64,000 nucleotides of DNA, taken from Mucilaginibacter sp. SJ (GTDB lineage: Bacteria > Bacteroidota > Bacteroidia > Sphingobacteriales > Sphingobacteriaceae). Location of the stretch: contig NZ_CP118631.1 in the NCBI RefSeq assembly GCF_028993635.1, forward strand, positions 3,224,001 to 3,288,000. Direction: 5' to 3'. A program made the translations under genes and the position numbers. Below, piece after piece: positions 9,731 through 18,542 of this stretch (its first letter is position 1; every line of letters starts with the position of its first letter). A model generated the notes under the pieces. That model saw nothing but the letters and a program-made list of their open reading frames with translations. It searched no databases and was not told the origin of the DNA.

Positions 9731-9889
9731 TAGGCACGAATGCTTTGCACTTTGATGATAATTTTATCAAATTACGCGAATTTGCATACTTAGAACCTTA
9801 CGTCGAAAATAAAATTCATGTAATTAGATTTAATTCGAGGGATTAGTGTCATATTATAAAACCCTATCGGCTAATATTCTGGCATTTTG

Positions 9890-9897
9890 TAAATTTG
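9890..9897 (+). promoter_or_regulatory. Candidate Bacteroidota -7 box
   Basis: TAAATTTG matches the TAnnTTTG consensus of Bacteroidota promoters and lies 27 nt before the TTG start of the dehydrogenase gene. No clear -33 TTTG box at the usual distance was seen. Confidence 0.4.
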
Positions 9898-9923
9898 GCC
9901 TCTTATAAAAAATCGATACAACG

Positions 9924-10853
9924 TTGAAAAATAATATTCTTATTGTTGATGATGTGCATGCCATATTTATTCAACATGCCGAAGCCAAAGGTTACGCCTG
10001 CGATTACCGCCCCCTGATTAAGCCTGACGAAGCCATGCAAATCATAGGCGACTATGCAGGGTTGGTGATCCGATCAAAATTCAGGGTGGATAAGGCGGTG
10101 CTTGATGCCGCCGCCAATCTGCAGTTTATAGCCCGGGCCGGTGCGGGTATGGATAATATTGATGAAGATTATGCCATTCAAAAAGGAATAAAACTCATTA
10201 ACGCACCCGAAGGCAACTCGGATGCCGTTGGTGAACATGCCATAGGTTTACTGCTGTCATTAATGAACAACCTCAACCGCGGCGATGCCGAAATTCGCGG
10301 GGGCAAGTGGCAGCGCGAGGCTAACCGGGGTTACGAGTTAAAAGGTAAAACAATAGGTATTATTGGCTACGGCCACATGGGCAGCAGCTTTGCCCGGAAG
10401 CTTTCGGGTTTCCAGGTAAATGTTATTGCTTACGATAAATATAAAACCGGCTTCAGTGATAAATATGCGCGTGAGGTAAGTATGGAAGAAATTGTAAAGC
10501 ACAGCGATGTATTGAGCCTGCATATCCCACTAACTCCAGAAACCAACGGATTGGTTGATGATGAATACTTGTTCCACTTTAAAAAGCCTATATTTTTCTT
10601 AAACACCTCACGCGGCAAAACTGCTAAAGTAAGTGCCGTGCTGAACGCCATACGCGAAGGCAAAATTTTAGGGGCAGGGTTGGATGTATTGGAGGTTGAA
10701 AAATTCCCGGCCCTTGCCGAACAACAATGGTTTGAAGAATTAAAACAAAGCGGCAAAGTGTTGCTAAGCCCTCACGTTGCCGGCTGGACATTTGATTCAT
10801 ACCGGAAGATCAGCGAGGTAATGGCTGAAAAGTTGGCCGATTTGAAAGGATAG
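9924..10853 (+). CDS. D-2-hydroxyacid dehydrogenase (NAD-dependent)
   Basis: Two-domain oxidoreductase of the phosphoglycerate/glycerate dehydrogenase group. The Rossmann fingerprint IGIIGYGHMGSSFARKL sits around residues 143-160. The catalytic triad positions are represented by NTSRGKTAK (Arg), LGAGLDVLEVE (Glu) and LLSPHVAGWTF (His). At 309 residues there is no C-terminal ACT domain, so it is not the long regulated SerA form. It starts at TTG (9924); no ATG fits before the first beta strand. The substrate (3-phosphoglycerate or another 2-hydroxyacid) cannot be told from sequence alone. Confidence 0.88.
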   Translation: MKNNILIVDDVHAIFIQHAEAKGYACDYRPLIKPDEAMQIIGDYAGLVIRSKFRVDKAVLDAAANLQFIARAGAGMDNIDEDYAIQKGIKLINAPEGNSDAVGEHAIGLLLSLMNNLNRGDAEIRGGKWQREANRGYELKGKTIGIIGYGHMGSSFARKLSGFQVNVIAYDKYKTGFSDKYAREVSMEEIVKHSDVLSLHIPLTPETNGLVDDEYLFHFKKPIFFLNTSRGKTAKVSAVLNAIREGKILGAGLDVLEVEKFPALAEQQWFEELKQSGKVLLSPHVAGWTFDSYRKISEVMAEKLADLKG

Positions 10854-11032
10854 GTAGGTTATCGGGGCCGCCTATTCTTAATAATTCGACAGCGTAAGGA
10901 ACGTCCCTGTGACATGGTAGAGAAATCTCCTACATCATGCTTACTTTATAATGCATAGTGTAAGAGATTTCCGTTTAGATATATTTCCGGGCCGGTTCGT
11001 AGAAATGATAACTGTATTATTTGAGATGATCG

Positions 11033-11311
11033 TTACGTTGTTTCCTTGTACAATACCATGCCGGCATGGTAAAACACACCATCTCTGAAATCGCCTTCGG
11101 CGGTAAAGCCTGTATCATCAAGATATTCAACGTGGTTCCCCAATACACTGTAGTAACCTGTGTAGGCATTTTGTTTGTCGCCGCGGGCCTCGGTATAACG
11201 GCCATTAGACAAAAATTCGTGACGGATAAACCCATCGCGGGTTACCCATACACCTATATAATGATAAGCATTTATTGTTGTATTGCTGTTGAAAGCGTTA
11301 GTTCTTTCCAT
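11033..11311 (-). CDS. Atu4866-like small protein
   Basis: A 92-residue protein with the conserved run GVWVTRDGFIRHE, followed by NGRYTEARG and ending FYHAGMVLYKE, as in the Atu4866 family of small beta-rich proteins. The family has no proven function and often sits beside oxidoreductases of the SDR type. Its proposed start lies inside the end of the upstream SDR gene, overlapping by about 40 bp, which suggests translational coupling in one transcript. The family assignment is from memory of the motif. Confidence 0.7.
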   Translation of the reverse strand: MERTNAFNSNTTINAYHYIGVWVTRDGFIRHEFLSNGRYTEARGDKQNAYTGYYSVLGNHVEYLDDTGFTAEGDFRDGVFYHAGMVLYKETT

Positions 11312-12117
11312 GTTTCTAATTCGTTTTTAACGAATGTCAGCTTTTGTTCTGCCAGGCCATAAGCATCCTCACCCAAAAACAAATTAAGCGGCGGGTTAGC
11401 TTCAGTAGTTATGCTGATCATAGCCGCGGCTGCTTTTTCAGGGTCGCCGGCCTGTTGCTGGTCCATGTCGTTCTGGTGAAAGTTAATTGCATCGCGTACA
11501 TTCTGATAGTCGGCTATCTGGTTTTGAGGCACTGCCAATGAACCGGTTGAAAGGAAATTAGTCCTGAAATAACCCGGCTGTACAATGGTAACCTTAATAC
11601 CGAATGGCGCCACTTCTGCTGATAATGTTTCGGAGAAACCATTAACGGCAAATTTGGTGGCACAGTAAATACCGGCGCCTGCAAACGCACCTGTAAATCC
11701 ACCTATCGATGACACATTTAAAATATGACCTGATTTTTGAGCACGCAAATAAGGCAACACCATGCGGATCACATTCAATGATCCAAATACGTTAACCTCA
11801 AAGTTATCACGGGCCTCGCGGTCGGTCAATTCTTCAATACCGCCCAATAAGCCGTAACCGGCGTTATTGACAATAACGTCAATTTTTCCGAAGGTTTTTA
11901 CAGTAAGTTCAACGGCTTCCTGCACACTGTCTTCGTTGGTTAAGTTAACGGCGAGGGGCAAAAACTGCTCGTTTTGCATGTTAACTGCTTTGGTCAAATC
12001 GCTTAAATTGCGCGATGTAGCGGCTACTTTATAGCCTTCATTCAATAGTTTTTTTACTAAGGCAAGTCCCAGTCCTTTTGAGGCACCGGTTACAAACCAT
12101 ACTTTGTTGTTTTCCAT
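11272..12117 (-). CDS. Short-chain dehydrogenase/reductase (SDR)
   Basis: Classical SDR of 281 residues. It has the cofactor motif TGASKGLG at the N-terminus, VNNAGYG after strand 4, Ser in LNVSSIGG, and the catalytic Tyr and Lys in YCATK. NADP preference is plausible from the Arg in TSRN after strand 2 but not certain. It belongs with the next upstream SDR at 12351, from which it probably arose by duplication (same length, shared motifs such as QQAGDPEKAA versus KQAGDPEKAA). No substrate can be assigned. Confidence 0.9.
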   Translation of the reverse strand: MENNKVWFVTGASKGLGLALVKKLLNEGYKVAATSRNLSDLTKAVNMQNEQFLPLAVNLTNEDSVQEAVELTVKTFGKIDVIVNNAGYGLLGGIEELTDREARDNFEVNVFGSLNVIRMVLPYLRAQKSGHILNVSSIGGFTGAFAGAGIYCATKFAVNGFSETLSAEVAPFGIKVTIVQPGYFRTNFLSTGSLAVPQNQIADYQNVRDAINFHQNDMDQQQAGDPEKAAAAMISITTEANPPLNLFLGEDAYGLAEQKLTFVKNELETWKELTLSTAIQQ

Positions 12118-12350
12118 ATGTTGTATTTGATAGATTTTGATTTTACTTGTTACGATTTCAGTGATCGTTTATGATTTTCACCTATTTCGTCTGTTTTGAT
12201 TTCACCGATTTTATGGTGGTATTATCTTTGTCAATCGCGTTTGCCCCACAGTGGCTGTACTACTACTTCGTTAACTGTAATGCTGGCTTTCTTTAACACT
12301 CTTTCCATTTATTGTTTATATAGGTAGATATAGGGTAAACGGAATAAAAT

Positions 12351-13184
12351 TTAGAAATCAGTTGAGCAGGTTACATCCTCCCACTGCCTGATTTCATTGT
12401 GTAAAGTATCAAGCTTTGCCAAAGCGCGATTATATGCATCGCCACCTAATAAAAGGTACAATGGCGGGTTTTCTTCATAAACTGTGTTGATAATAGCAGT
12501 AGCCGCTTTTTCCGGGTCGCCGGCTTGCTTGCCGTCCATTTTGAGGTATTTGTTATGAATGGCACGTACTTCTGTATAATCATCAATTTGGTTGTCAGTA
12601 ATTGAAAGCGATCCTGCAGTAAGAAAGCTGGTGCGGAAAGCGCCGGGAGCAACCACGGTTACCTTGATGCCCAATTCTTTAACATCCGCAGCAAGTACTT
12701 CCGAAATACCGATCACGGCATATTTGGCCCCTGCATAAATTGCCCAGCCGGTATTAGCTGTAATACCTGCGATAGATGAAATATTGATGATATGGCCCGA
12801 GCGCTGTTTGCGCAGGTAAGGCATTGCCGCACGGATTACGTTCAGCGTACCAAATACGTTTACATCAAATGCCATACGAGTTTCGGCATCACTAAGTTCT
12901 TCAATAGCACCACCGATGCCATAACCGGCGTTGTTGATCACTACATCGATACGGCCAAAAGCCTCATAAGTGTGTTGCAATGCAAGCGATACACTGCTAT
13001 CGTTTACCAGATCGACCTGTAGGGGTAAAAAATTATTGCTTGTTGTATTAACCGCAGTGGTTAATTCCTGTAAATTTCTGGAAGTAGCGGCAACAAGCTG
13101 TCCTGCATCCAGTAGTTGTTTTACTAAGCTGAGGCCAAAACCCTTCGAAGCCCCGGTAATAAACCATACTTTGTTGTTGTCCAT
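12351..13184 (-). CDS. Short-chain dehydrogenase/reductase (SDR), paralogue
   Basis: Classical SDR with TGASKGFG, NNAGYG, Ser in INISSIAG and the catalytic Tyr/Lys pair YAGAK. I start it at the ATG at 13184 (MDNNKVWFITG), since the longer in-frame start lies upstream of the likely transcription start implied by the -7 box at 13218. It is similar throughout to the SDR at 11272 and is followed by it on the same strand after a 233-bp gap in which I see no gene. The AraC regulator immediately upstream may control both. Confidence 0.9.
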   Translation of the reverse strand: MDNNKVWFITGASKGFGLSLVKQLLDAGQLVAATSRNLQELTTAVNTTSNNFLPLQVDLVNDSSVSLALQHTYEAFGRIDVVINNAGYGIGGAIEELSDAETRMAFDVNVFGTLNVIRAAMPYLRKQRSGHIINISSIAGITANTGWAIYAGAKYAVIGISEVLAADVKELGIKVTVVAPGAFRTSFLTAGSLSITDNQIDDYTEVRAIHNKYLKMDGKQAGDPEKAATAIINTVYEENPPLYLLLGGDAYNRALAKLDTLHNEIRQWEDVTCSTDF

Positions 13185-13217
13185 AAAAATTGTTTGCTTT
13201 GTTTGTTTGAGATAAAA

Positions 13218-13225
13218 CAAAGTTA
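13218..13225 (-). promoter_or_regulatory. Candidate -7 box for the SDR gene
   Basis: Read on the minus strand this is TAACTTTG, matching TAnnTTTG, 34 nt upstream of the ATG at 13184. The surrounding 16 bases (13212-13227) recur exactly at 14179-14194 before the AraC gene, so both genes may share a promoter or regulator site. Confidence 0.5.
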
Positions 13226-13277
13226 CAGCAGCAACAAAGGGGGCACATTACATTAATCAAACCAAAGGTTACAAAAT

Positions 13278-14180
13278 TCAAACATTTCGAAACGAGCTTG
13301 GCGTTTGTTGGGTTTGTTTCTTGAAAAAGTTATTAAAATGTGTAGGCTCCTCAAAGCCCAGGCAATAACCAATTTCAGAAATGTTCCAGTCTGTATGCCT
13401 TAATAATGATTTGGCTTCGCTCAGCAGCCTGTCGGCAATATGATCGGTAGTGGTTTTGCCAGTAGTTTCGCGGATTGCCCTGTTCAGATGGTTTACATGC
13501 ACCGAAAGCCGTTGTGCAAAATCATTGGCCGATCGCAATGCAAACCGCTGTGAAGGGGTTTCAATAGGGAACTGCCTTTCAAGCAGCTCGGTAAATACCG
13601 ATGTTATGCGTGATTTGGCATCAACATGCTTATAAACATTTTCGGATGGTTCCGTTTTAAGCGCATAATAAATTACTTCCGTAACATAATTACGGAGCAG
13701 ATCATATTTAAAAGCATACTCGGTATTGATCTCGGATAGCATTTTCTGAAAAAGAGCGGTTACATAAGCGTCCTGTTCATCATTTAAGGCATAAACTGGC
13801 TTGGCATTAAGGCCAAACATCGGAAACTCGCTTAAGCCGGTTCTGAATTTCTCCAGAAAAAACTCCTCGGTAAATATGCAGAAGAAACCTGTGCGGTCAT
13901 CAGACATGTGCTCAAATGTATAAGGCACCATGGCGCTGAAGAACATCAGTGTTGAGCCCGAAAGCTTGATACTTTTATCGGCGTAATGAATGATGTTATC
14001 GCCGCGCATCAGGCTGATCTTATAAAAGGTACGGCGGCTGTAGGTTACCTGCTTCGCGTTGGGGCCAATACAATCTTCAATCCTGAACACATTAAAGTGA
14101 CCGATGCTTTGCTGAAGGTTACCGGGCAGCCAGTTAACCTTTCTTTGATAAAAATCTTGAAGTGTTTCTGCTTTCGACAT
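13278..14180 (-). CDS. AraC family transcriptional regulator
   Basis: A 300-residue protein with an N-terminal cupin-like sensor region (about 20-170) and a C-terminal AraC double helix-turn-helix. Evidence for the latter is HVNHLNRAIRETTGKTT, then LRHTDWNISEIGYCLGF and the final recognition-helix region HFNNFFKKQTQQTPSSFR. It lies directly upstream of two SDR genes on the same strand and probably regulates them. A -7 box sits so close to the ATG (5 nt) that the message may be leaderless. The ligand is unknown. Confidence 0.9.
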   Translation of the reverse strand: MSKAETLQDFYQRKVNWLPGNLQQSIGHFNVFRIEDCIGPNAKQVTYSRRTFYKISLMRGDNIIHYADKSIKLSGSTLMFFSAMVPYTFEHMSDDRTGFFCIFTEEFFLEKFRTGLSEFPMFGLNAKPVYALNDEQDAYVTALFQKMLSEINTEYAFKYDLLRNYVTEVIYYALKTEPSENVYKHVDAKSRITSVFTELLERQFPIETPSQRFALRSANDFAQRLSVHVNHLNRAIRETTGKTTTDHIADRLLSEAKSLLRHTDWNISEIGYCLGFEEPTHFNNFFKKQTQQTPSSFRNV

Positions 14181-14184
14181 AAAA

Positions 14185-14216
14185 CAAAGTTACAAAAATC
14201 AAACCGATGGGTCAAA
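14185..14216 (-). promoter_or_regulatory. Candidate promoter of the AraC regulator gene
   Basis: On the minus strand TTTG (14213-14216), a 20-nt spacer, then TAACTTTG (14185-14192) match the Bacteroidota -33/-7 pattern. The ATG follows only 5 nt after the -7 box, implying a leaderless or near-leaderless transcript. Confidence 0.5.
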
Positions 14217-14252
14217 ATAGGGGTAATTTAATATTTTGAGATAAACAAAAAA

Positions 14253-14282
14253 TTCTGTAAATCGAAGACTTACAGGATTTTA
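14253..14282. terminator. Hairpin near the att-like site at 14.3 kb
   Basis: The arms CTGTAA and TTACAG enclose a short loop and are followed by TTTT. It lies between the AraC gene (transcribed away) and the tRNA-end-like sequence at 14305. Confidence 0.4.
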
Positions 14283-14304
14283 GTTGTTCTTGACTTTCGT
14301 CTTA

Positions 14305-14317
14305 GCGGAATGAACGG
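14305..14317. other. tRNA-Asp 3'-end-like sequence, possible old att site
   Basis: GCGGAATGAACGG differs by one base from the first 13 bases of the 16-bp repeat at 24230 and 60285, and shares with the 24.2-kb copy the preceding TCTTA. It marks the point where base composition turns AT-rich. It may be the remains of an earlier integration at the same tRNA gene. Confidence 0.4.
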
Positions 14318-14441
14318 ACTGTACATCACACTGGAATAGCTTCATTTAGAGATATATTAAGTTGCATAACATCAATAGTACCTGATTTGATAAACACTTC
14401 TAATTAAAAGAGTTTGGAAAGAACTTATGCAACTTTTATTG

Positions 14442-15356
14442 TCATTTTAAAAAATCTTCTTCTATAATAGCGTTATTTAAAAATACTCCTGAATTACTCC
14501 CTGTTGATACAGCATATGGTACAGAACGAAGAGGATTGGTGCTGTCTCCACAAGCGAATATATTGTCTACTGTTGTCTTCTGAAATGCATCTACTTTGAC
14601 AAGTCCCTGTTCTGTCAATTCACAACCCAATAATTCGGGGATTTTACAGTGTTGTTCAAAAGGTGGTCTTGAATAGATAACTTTTAATTGAAAAGTTGAA
14701 TTGTCTGAAAAAATTATTTCTTCAACTACTCCGTCTTTGTGTTTTAATGAGGTGATTTCCTTTTCAATTATTGAAATATTGTGTCTTTTGATTTCATCGG
14801 TTTGCTCTTGTGTCAATTCCGATTTACCATTGGTAAATATCGTTAAATCCTTTGTCCAGTTATTAATAAGTCGGGACAAGTGAAATGCACCATATCCATT
14901 TGCGAAAATCCCTGTTTTTTCATTCTTTACTTCATACCCATGACAATAGGGACAATGGAGTACCGTAATTCCCCAACATTCAGAAAATCCCTTAATGTTT
15001 GGCATTGTATCTTTTAGTCCTGTTGCAAAAACTAATTTTTTAGCCGAAAATATTTTTCCTGATTGAGTTGAAATCTCAAAGCCTTTATCAGTTTTTGTTC
15101 CGCTAACGGCAAGGTCAATTAAGAATTTTACCGTGTCATATTTCAACACTTGTTGTTTTGCTTTTTCCGCAATAACGCCTGGTTTTTCTCCATCTTGCGT
15201 AATGAAGTTATGTGAATGGGGTGTTTGCCGGTTACAGGGCAAACCGCTGTCAATGATTAGAACATTTCTTAATGCTCGTCCCAAAGACATTGCTGCCGAA
15301 AGTCCTGCATAGCTTCCGCCAACTATGATTACGTCGAAATTTTTGTTATCTTTCAT
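14442..15356 (-). CDS. Thioredoxin-reductase-like FAD/NAD(P) oxidoreductase
   Basis: Class II flavoprotein disulfide reductase fold. FAD-binding GGSYAGLSAAMSLGRA lies at the N-terminus and the redox pair CPYC in VLHCPYCHGYE around residue 130. A second nucleotide site is in the middle, and FACGDSTN near the C-terminus contacts FAD. The start at 15356 (MKDNKNFDVIIVGG) is preferred over the longer reading. At about 304 residues it matches small thioredoxin-reductase homologues. The gene is visibly richer in A and T than its neighbours and stands alone, consistent with horizontal transfer. The physiological partner is unknown. Confidence 0.88.
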   Translation of the reverse strand: MKDNKNFDVIIVGGSYAGLSAAMSLGRALRNVLIIDSGLPCNRQTPHSHNFITQDGEKPGVIAEKAKQQVLKYDTVKFLIDLAVSGTKTDKGFEISTQSGKIFSAKKLVFATGLKDTMPNIKGFSECWGITVLHCPYCHGYEVKNEKTGIFANGYGAFHLSRLINNWTKDLTIFTNGKSELTQEQTDEIKRHNISIIEKEITSLKHKDGVVEEIIFSDNSTFQLKVIYSRPPFEQHCKIPELLGCELTEQGLVKVDAFQKTTVDNIFACGDSTNPLRSVPYAVSTGSNSGVFLNNAIIEEDFLK

Positions 15357-15471
15357 TTCGTTAAAATTTAAAAATGCTGTTAATGGAAAAGGCAAAGTTA
15401 AAACTGATAAAACAAGTCCCCCTTGTTTAATTAGCTCCCGTCTTGATATTTTTTCATTTCAGATTATACTT

Positions 15472-18400
15472 TTATTGTTCTCCGTCGCTCTCCAAATACG
15501 GCGGAATCAATTTGTACATTACAGGGGTTACTATTCGCGACAGTATAGTTGAACTGATCAGTCCGCCGATCAATACAATCGCTAATGGCGCTATAAGCGG
15601 ATTGGGGTTCAGTGCAATTGGAAGCAAGCCGCAAATGGCAGTGATGGATGTCAATACCACCGGCAGGAAGCGGGTTTCGCCTGCCATCGCAATTGCTTCA
15701 TCAATGCTATGGCCATCCAAGCGCAATTGGTTGGTAAAATCAACCAGCAAAAGTGAGTTTTTAACCTGTATACCTGACAGACCTATAAAACCGATGATGG
15801 ATACCATTGACATTGGGTTGCCTGTCATGAGTAACAGCACCACACCGCCTAATATGCCCAGGGGAATGATCGATAACACGATAATGATCCCTTTAAACGT
15901 TTTGAATTGCAACAGCAGCACGCCGACGAAAAGGAATGTACTTAGTATGATTACCGACAGAAAGTTACCGCCCAAAGCATCGCCTTCCGATTCTGCTTCT
16001 CCCGAAAGTTTGTAATAATAGCCCGGCGGCATTTTTAATTTATTCAATTCTGGAACAACCTCCTTTAGGATATCATTGGCCAGGACGTGCTCTTTGGTTA
16101 AGGAAGTTACCTTTGCGAAGCGTGATTTGTTGAAATGATTGATCGCTGTGGGCGATGTTTCAAATGAAATGGTGGCGATCTGATCAACCAGTACCGGCGT
16201 ACCCTGAACGTTATTCACATAGAGGTTTTTTAAAGCATCCAGGTTAGAAAACTTATCCCTTGGCAGTGTGATCACAACATTGCGCGAATCGCCCCGGTCA
16301 TCGATATAGTCCCCAACTGTCAATCCGGCAACGGCCATCCTAATCACTTTATCCACATCGCTGGTAAGCACACCTAAGGTGCGGGCCTTCTCTTTGTCAA
16401 TTTTTATTTTAACATCCGATTTGTAGGTATTCAGTTCGTTGTTGACAAAAAAAGTTCCAGGATTTTTTTTCAGGATCTCTTCAACTTTAAACGAAAGTGA
16501 TCGCAAGGTATCCTGGTTTTCTCCAAATACCCTGACAACGATATTGGCTTCTATCGGCGTGCCTTGTTCAAAATCTTTCACTTCAATCCGCGCATAAGGA
16601 AAGTCTTTAAATTTCTGCCTGAGTTGTTTGATCAGATCTGTTTTCGATTTTGGACTTGCCTCTTCGTCCAGTTGAACAAATACCTGGGCAAAATCAGGCT
16701 TTACATCCTGCTGGTGTACATTGTAATAGATCTGGGGATTACCTTTACCTACATTTGAGGTATAATAAACGATCTCCTTGTGTTTCTTCAATTCACCTTC
16801 TACCAGCCTGGTCACCCGGTCGCTTTCGGGAATATCCGCTTGCAGGGGCAGTTTGATATTGATCAAAAACATTGGCTTTTCAGAAGTAGGGAAAAGCTTG
16901 AATCCGGTTAGGGTAAACAGGAAAAAGGCAAGTCCGCTTAAAGCTAATGATATCCCGATGGTGGCTTTAGGCCACTTTAAGGCAACAGGCATCACCCGGG
17001 CATAAGATACGGTCAGAAAACGTTGCAGGTGCTTTAAGAAGAAATTGCCATCGCCATGGGTATGCGTTTTGAGCATGCGGCTTCCTAAAAAAGGTACAAG
17101 CGTCAAAGCCACGATCATAGATGCCAAAACGCTGGTCATCACGGCCATTGGAAGGCTGCGAATAAATTCACCCGCTGCATCCGGCAAAAAAGCAAGTGGC
17201 AAAAATGCGATAACCAACGTGGCCGTACAGCCAACTACGGCCACACCGATCTGTTTAGTGCCTTTCAGGATAGCGTCCTTTCGTGAATGGCCTTCCCTGA
17301 GCCAGCGCTCGATGTTTTCTACTACAACAATACTGTCATCCACCAGCAGTCCCAACGCCACAACCAATCCTACAATGCTCAGTTGATTTAACGAATACCC
17401 CAATAAATTCATGGCAATGAGGCCCAGCGCCAAAGAAAGCGGTATAGAGATCATCACGATCAGGGAGGCCCTGAAGCCTAATGGTAATAATGTGATCACC
17501 ACTAAAAGTATTGCCAGTCCAAAGTCGAAGCCCAGGTGCCCTAAACGCTCGGATACCATATTGGCCTGATCGAAGTTTTTGACCAAACGGATATTTTCAG
17601 GTAGTGTTTTGCCGAATTCATCCAATACCGGAAGGAACTCTCCTTGTACGCTGGCAATGTTCACGTTGTCTTTCATTGCTGCCGTAACCAGGATAGAACG
17701 GTGCCCGTTCAAACGGGTAATGTGATTTACAACGCCATCCTTATAACTCACATTGGCTACATCTTTCAGGTATATGATTTTTCCGTTAGCATTATAAATA
17801 ACGGTATTGGCAACGTCATCAACATTCTTAAACTTACCGCTGGTTTTTACGTTGAAGATCTTACTGTCCAGGTTGATACTGCCACCGGGAATATCCGCGG
17901 CCTCGCTTTGCAAACTGCCGATCACCACATTGAGCGGTATTTTCAACTGGGCCAGTTTATCCAGTTGCATATCAATACGGATCTCCTGTTCGGGCATGCC
18001 GAAATATTTTACTTCTTTCAGGTTGGTGATCTTTTCTAATCGTGTTTTCAGCATATCCGCCTGATCGCGGAGTAATTTACCGGATGCGTTATCTGAAACC
18101 AAAGCAACCTGCAATACTTTTACATCAGAAGAGGCAACCTTTTCTGTTTTGATCAGATAAATATCCCTGGGCAGTTCGCTATTCTTTAAAGCGTTGATCT
18201 CGGTAGAGATCTCCTGATACTTGTTGTCTACATCCACGCCGTATTTAAACTTTGGCTGGATAACCGCAACTCCATCTTCTACTGTAGTGAGGATCTTTTC
18301 AATGTTTTCCAGTCCGTAGATTTTATTCTCGATGGGTTTTACCACCTGTTCTTCCATATCCTTGGGGCTGGTACCTGGATAAATAACGGTAATGATATAC

Positions 18401-18531
18401 TGCGGAGGATGCGTAGTTGGATCTTCCGAGCGGGGCATGGTAAACAGCGTTAATACGCCTACTACGGCAACCAGCAAAAATATGATCAGAGTGAACTGGT
18501 AGTTCTTAACTGCGAAATTTGTGATTTTCAT
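15472..18531 (-). CDS. RND efflux transporter, inner-membrane permease
   Basis: Proton-driven resistance-nodulation-division pump of 1019 residues. The first transmembrane helix follows MKITNFAVKNYQFTL. The transmembrane-4 motif VALGLLVDDSIVVVENI holds the paired Asp residues near 398-400 that relay protons. A second membrane half appears with IIGFIGLSGIQVKNSLLLVDF. It is the last gene of a tetR-tolC-adaptor-permease operon on the minus strand, 11 bp after the adaptor gene. The substrate is unknown. Multidrug export (HAE1 type) is more likely than heavy-metal export because the membrane helix 4 motif is of the DD type. Confidence 0.95.
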   Translation of the reverse strand: MKITNFAVKNYQFTLIIFLLVAVVGVLTLFTMPRSEDPTTHPPQYIITVIYPGTSPKDMEEQVVKPIENKIYGLENIEKILTTVEDGVAVIQPKFKYGVDVDNKYQEISTEINALKNSELPRDIYLIKTEKVASSDVKVLQVALVSDNASGKLLRDQADMLKTRLEKITNLKEVKYFGMPEQEIRIDMQLDKLAQLKIPLNVVIGSLQSEAADIPGGSINLDSKIFNVKTSGKFKNVDDVANTVIYNANGKIIYLKDVANVSYKDGVVNHITRLNGHRSILVTAAMKDNVNIASVQGEFLPVLDEFGKTLPENIRLVKNFDQANMVSERLGHLGFDFGLAILLVVITLLPLGFRASLIVMISIPLSLALGLIAMNLLGYSLNQLSIVGLVVALGLLVDDSIVVVENIERWLREGHSRKDAILKGTKQIGVAVVGCTATLVIAFLPLAFLPDAAGEFIRSLPMAVMTSVLASMIVALTLVPFLGSRMLKTHTHGDGNFFLKHLQRFLTVSYARVMPVALKWPKATIGISLALSGLAFFLFTLTGFKLFPTSEKPMFLINIKLPLQADIPESDRVTRLVEGELKKHKEIVYYTSNVGKGNPQIYYNVHQQDVKPDFAQVFVQLDEEASPKSKTDLIKQLRQKFKDFPYARIEVKDFEQGTPIEANIVVRVFGENQDTLRSLSFKVEEILKKNPGTFFVNNELNTYKSDVKIKIDKEKARTLGVLTSDVDKVIRMAVAGLTVGDYIDDRGDSRNVVITLPRDKFSNLDALKNLYVNNVQGTPVLVDQIATISFETSPTAINHFNKSRFAKVTSLTKEHVLANDILKEVVPELNKLKMPPGYYYKLSGEAESEGDALGGNFLSVIILSTFLFVGVLLLQFKTFKGIIIVLSIIPLGILGGVVLLLMTGNPMSMVSIIGFIGLSGIQVKNSLLLVDFTNQLRLDGHSIDEAIAMAGETRFLPVVLTSITAICGLLPIALNPNPLIAPLAIVLIGGLISSTILSRIVTPVMYKLIPPYLESDGEQ

Positions 18532-18542
18532 AACTGATAGCC

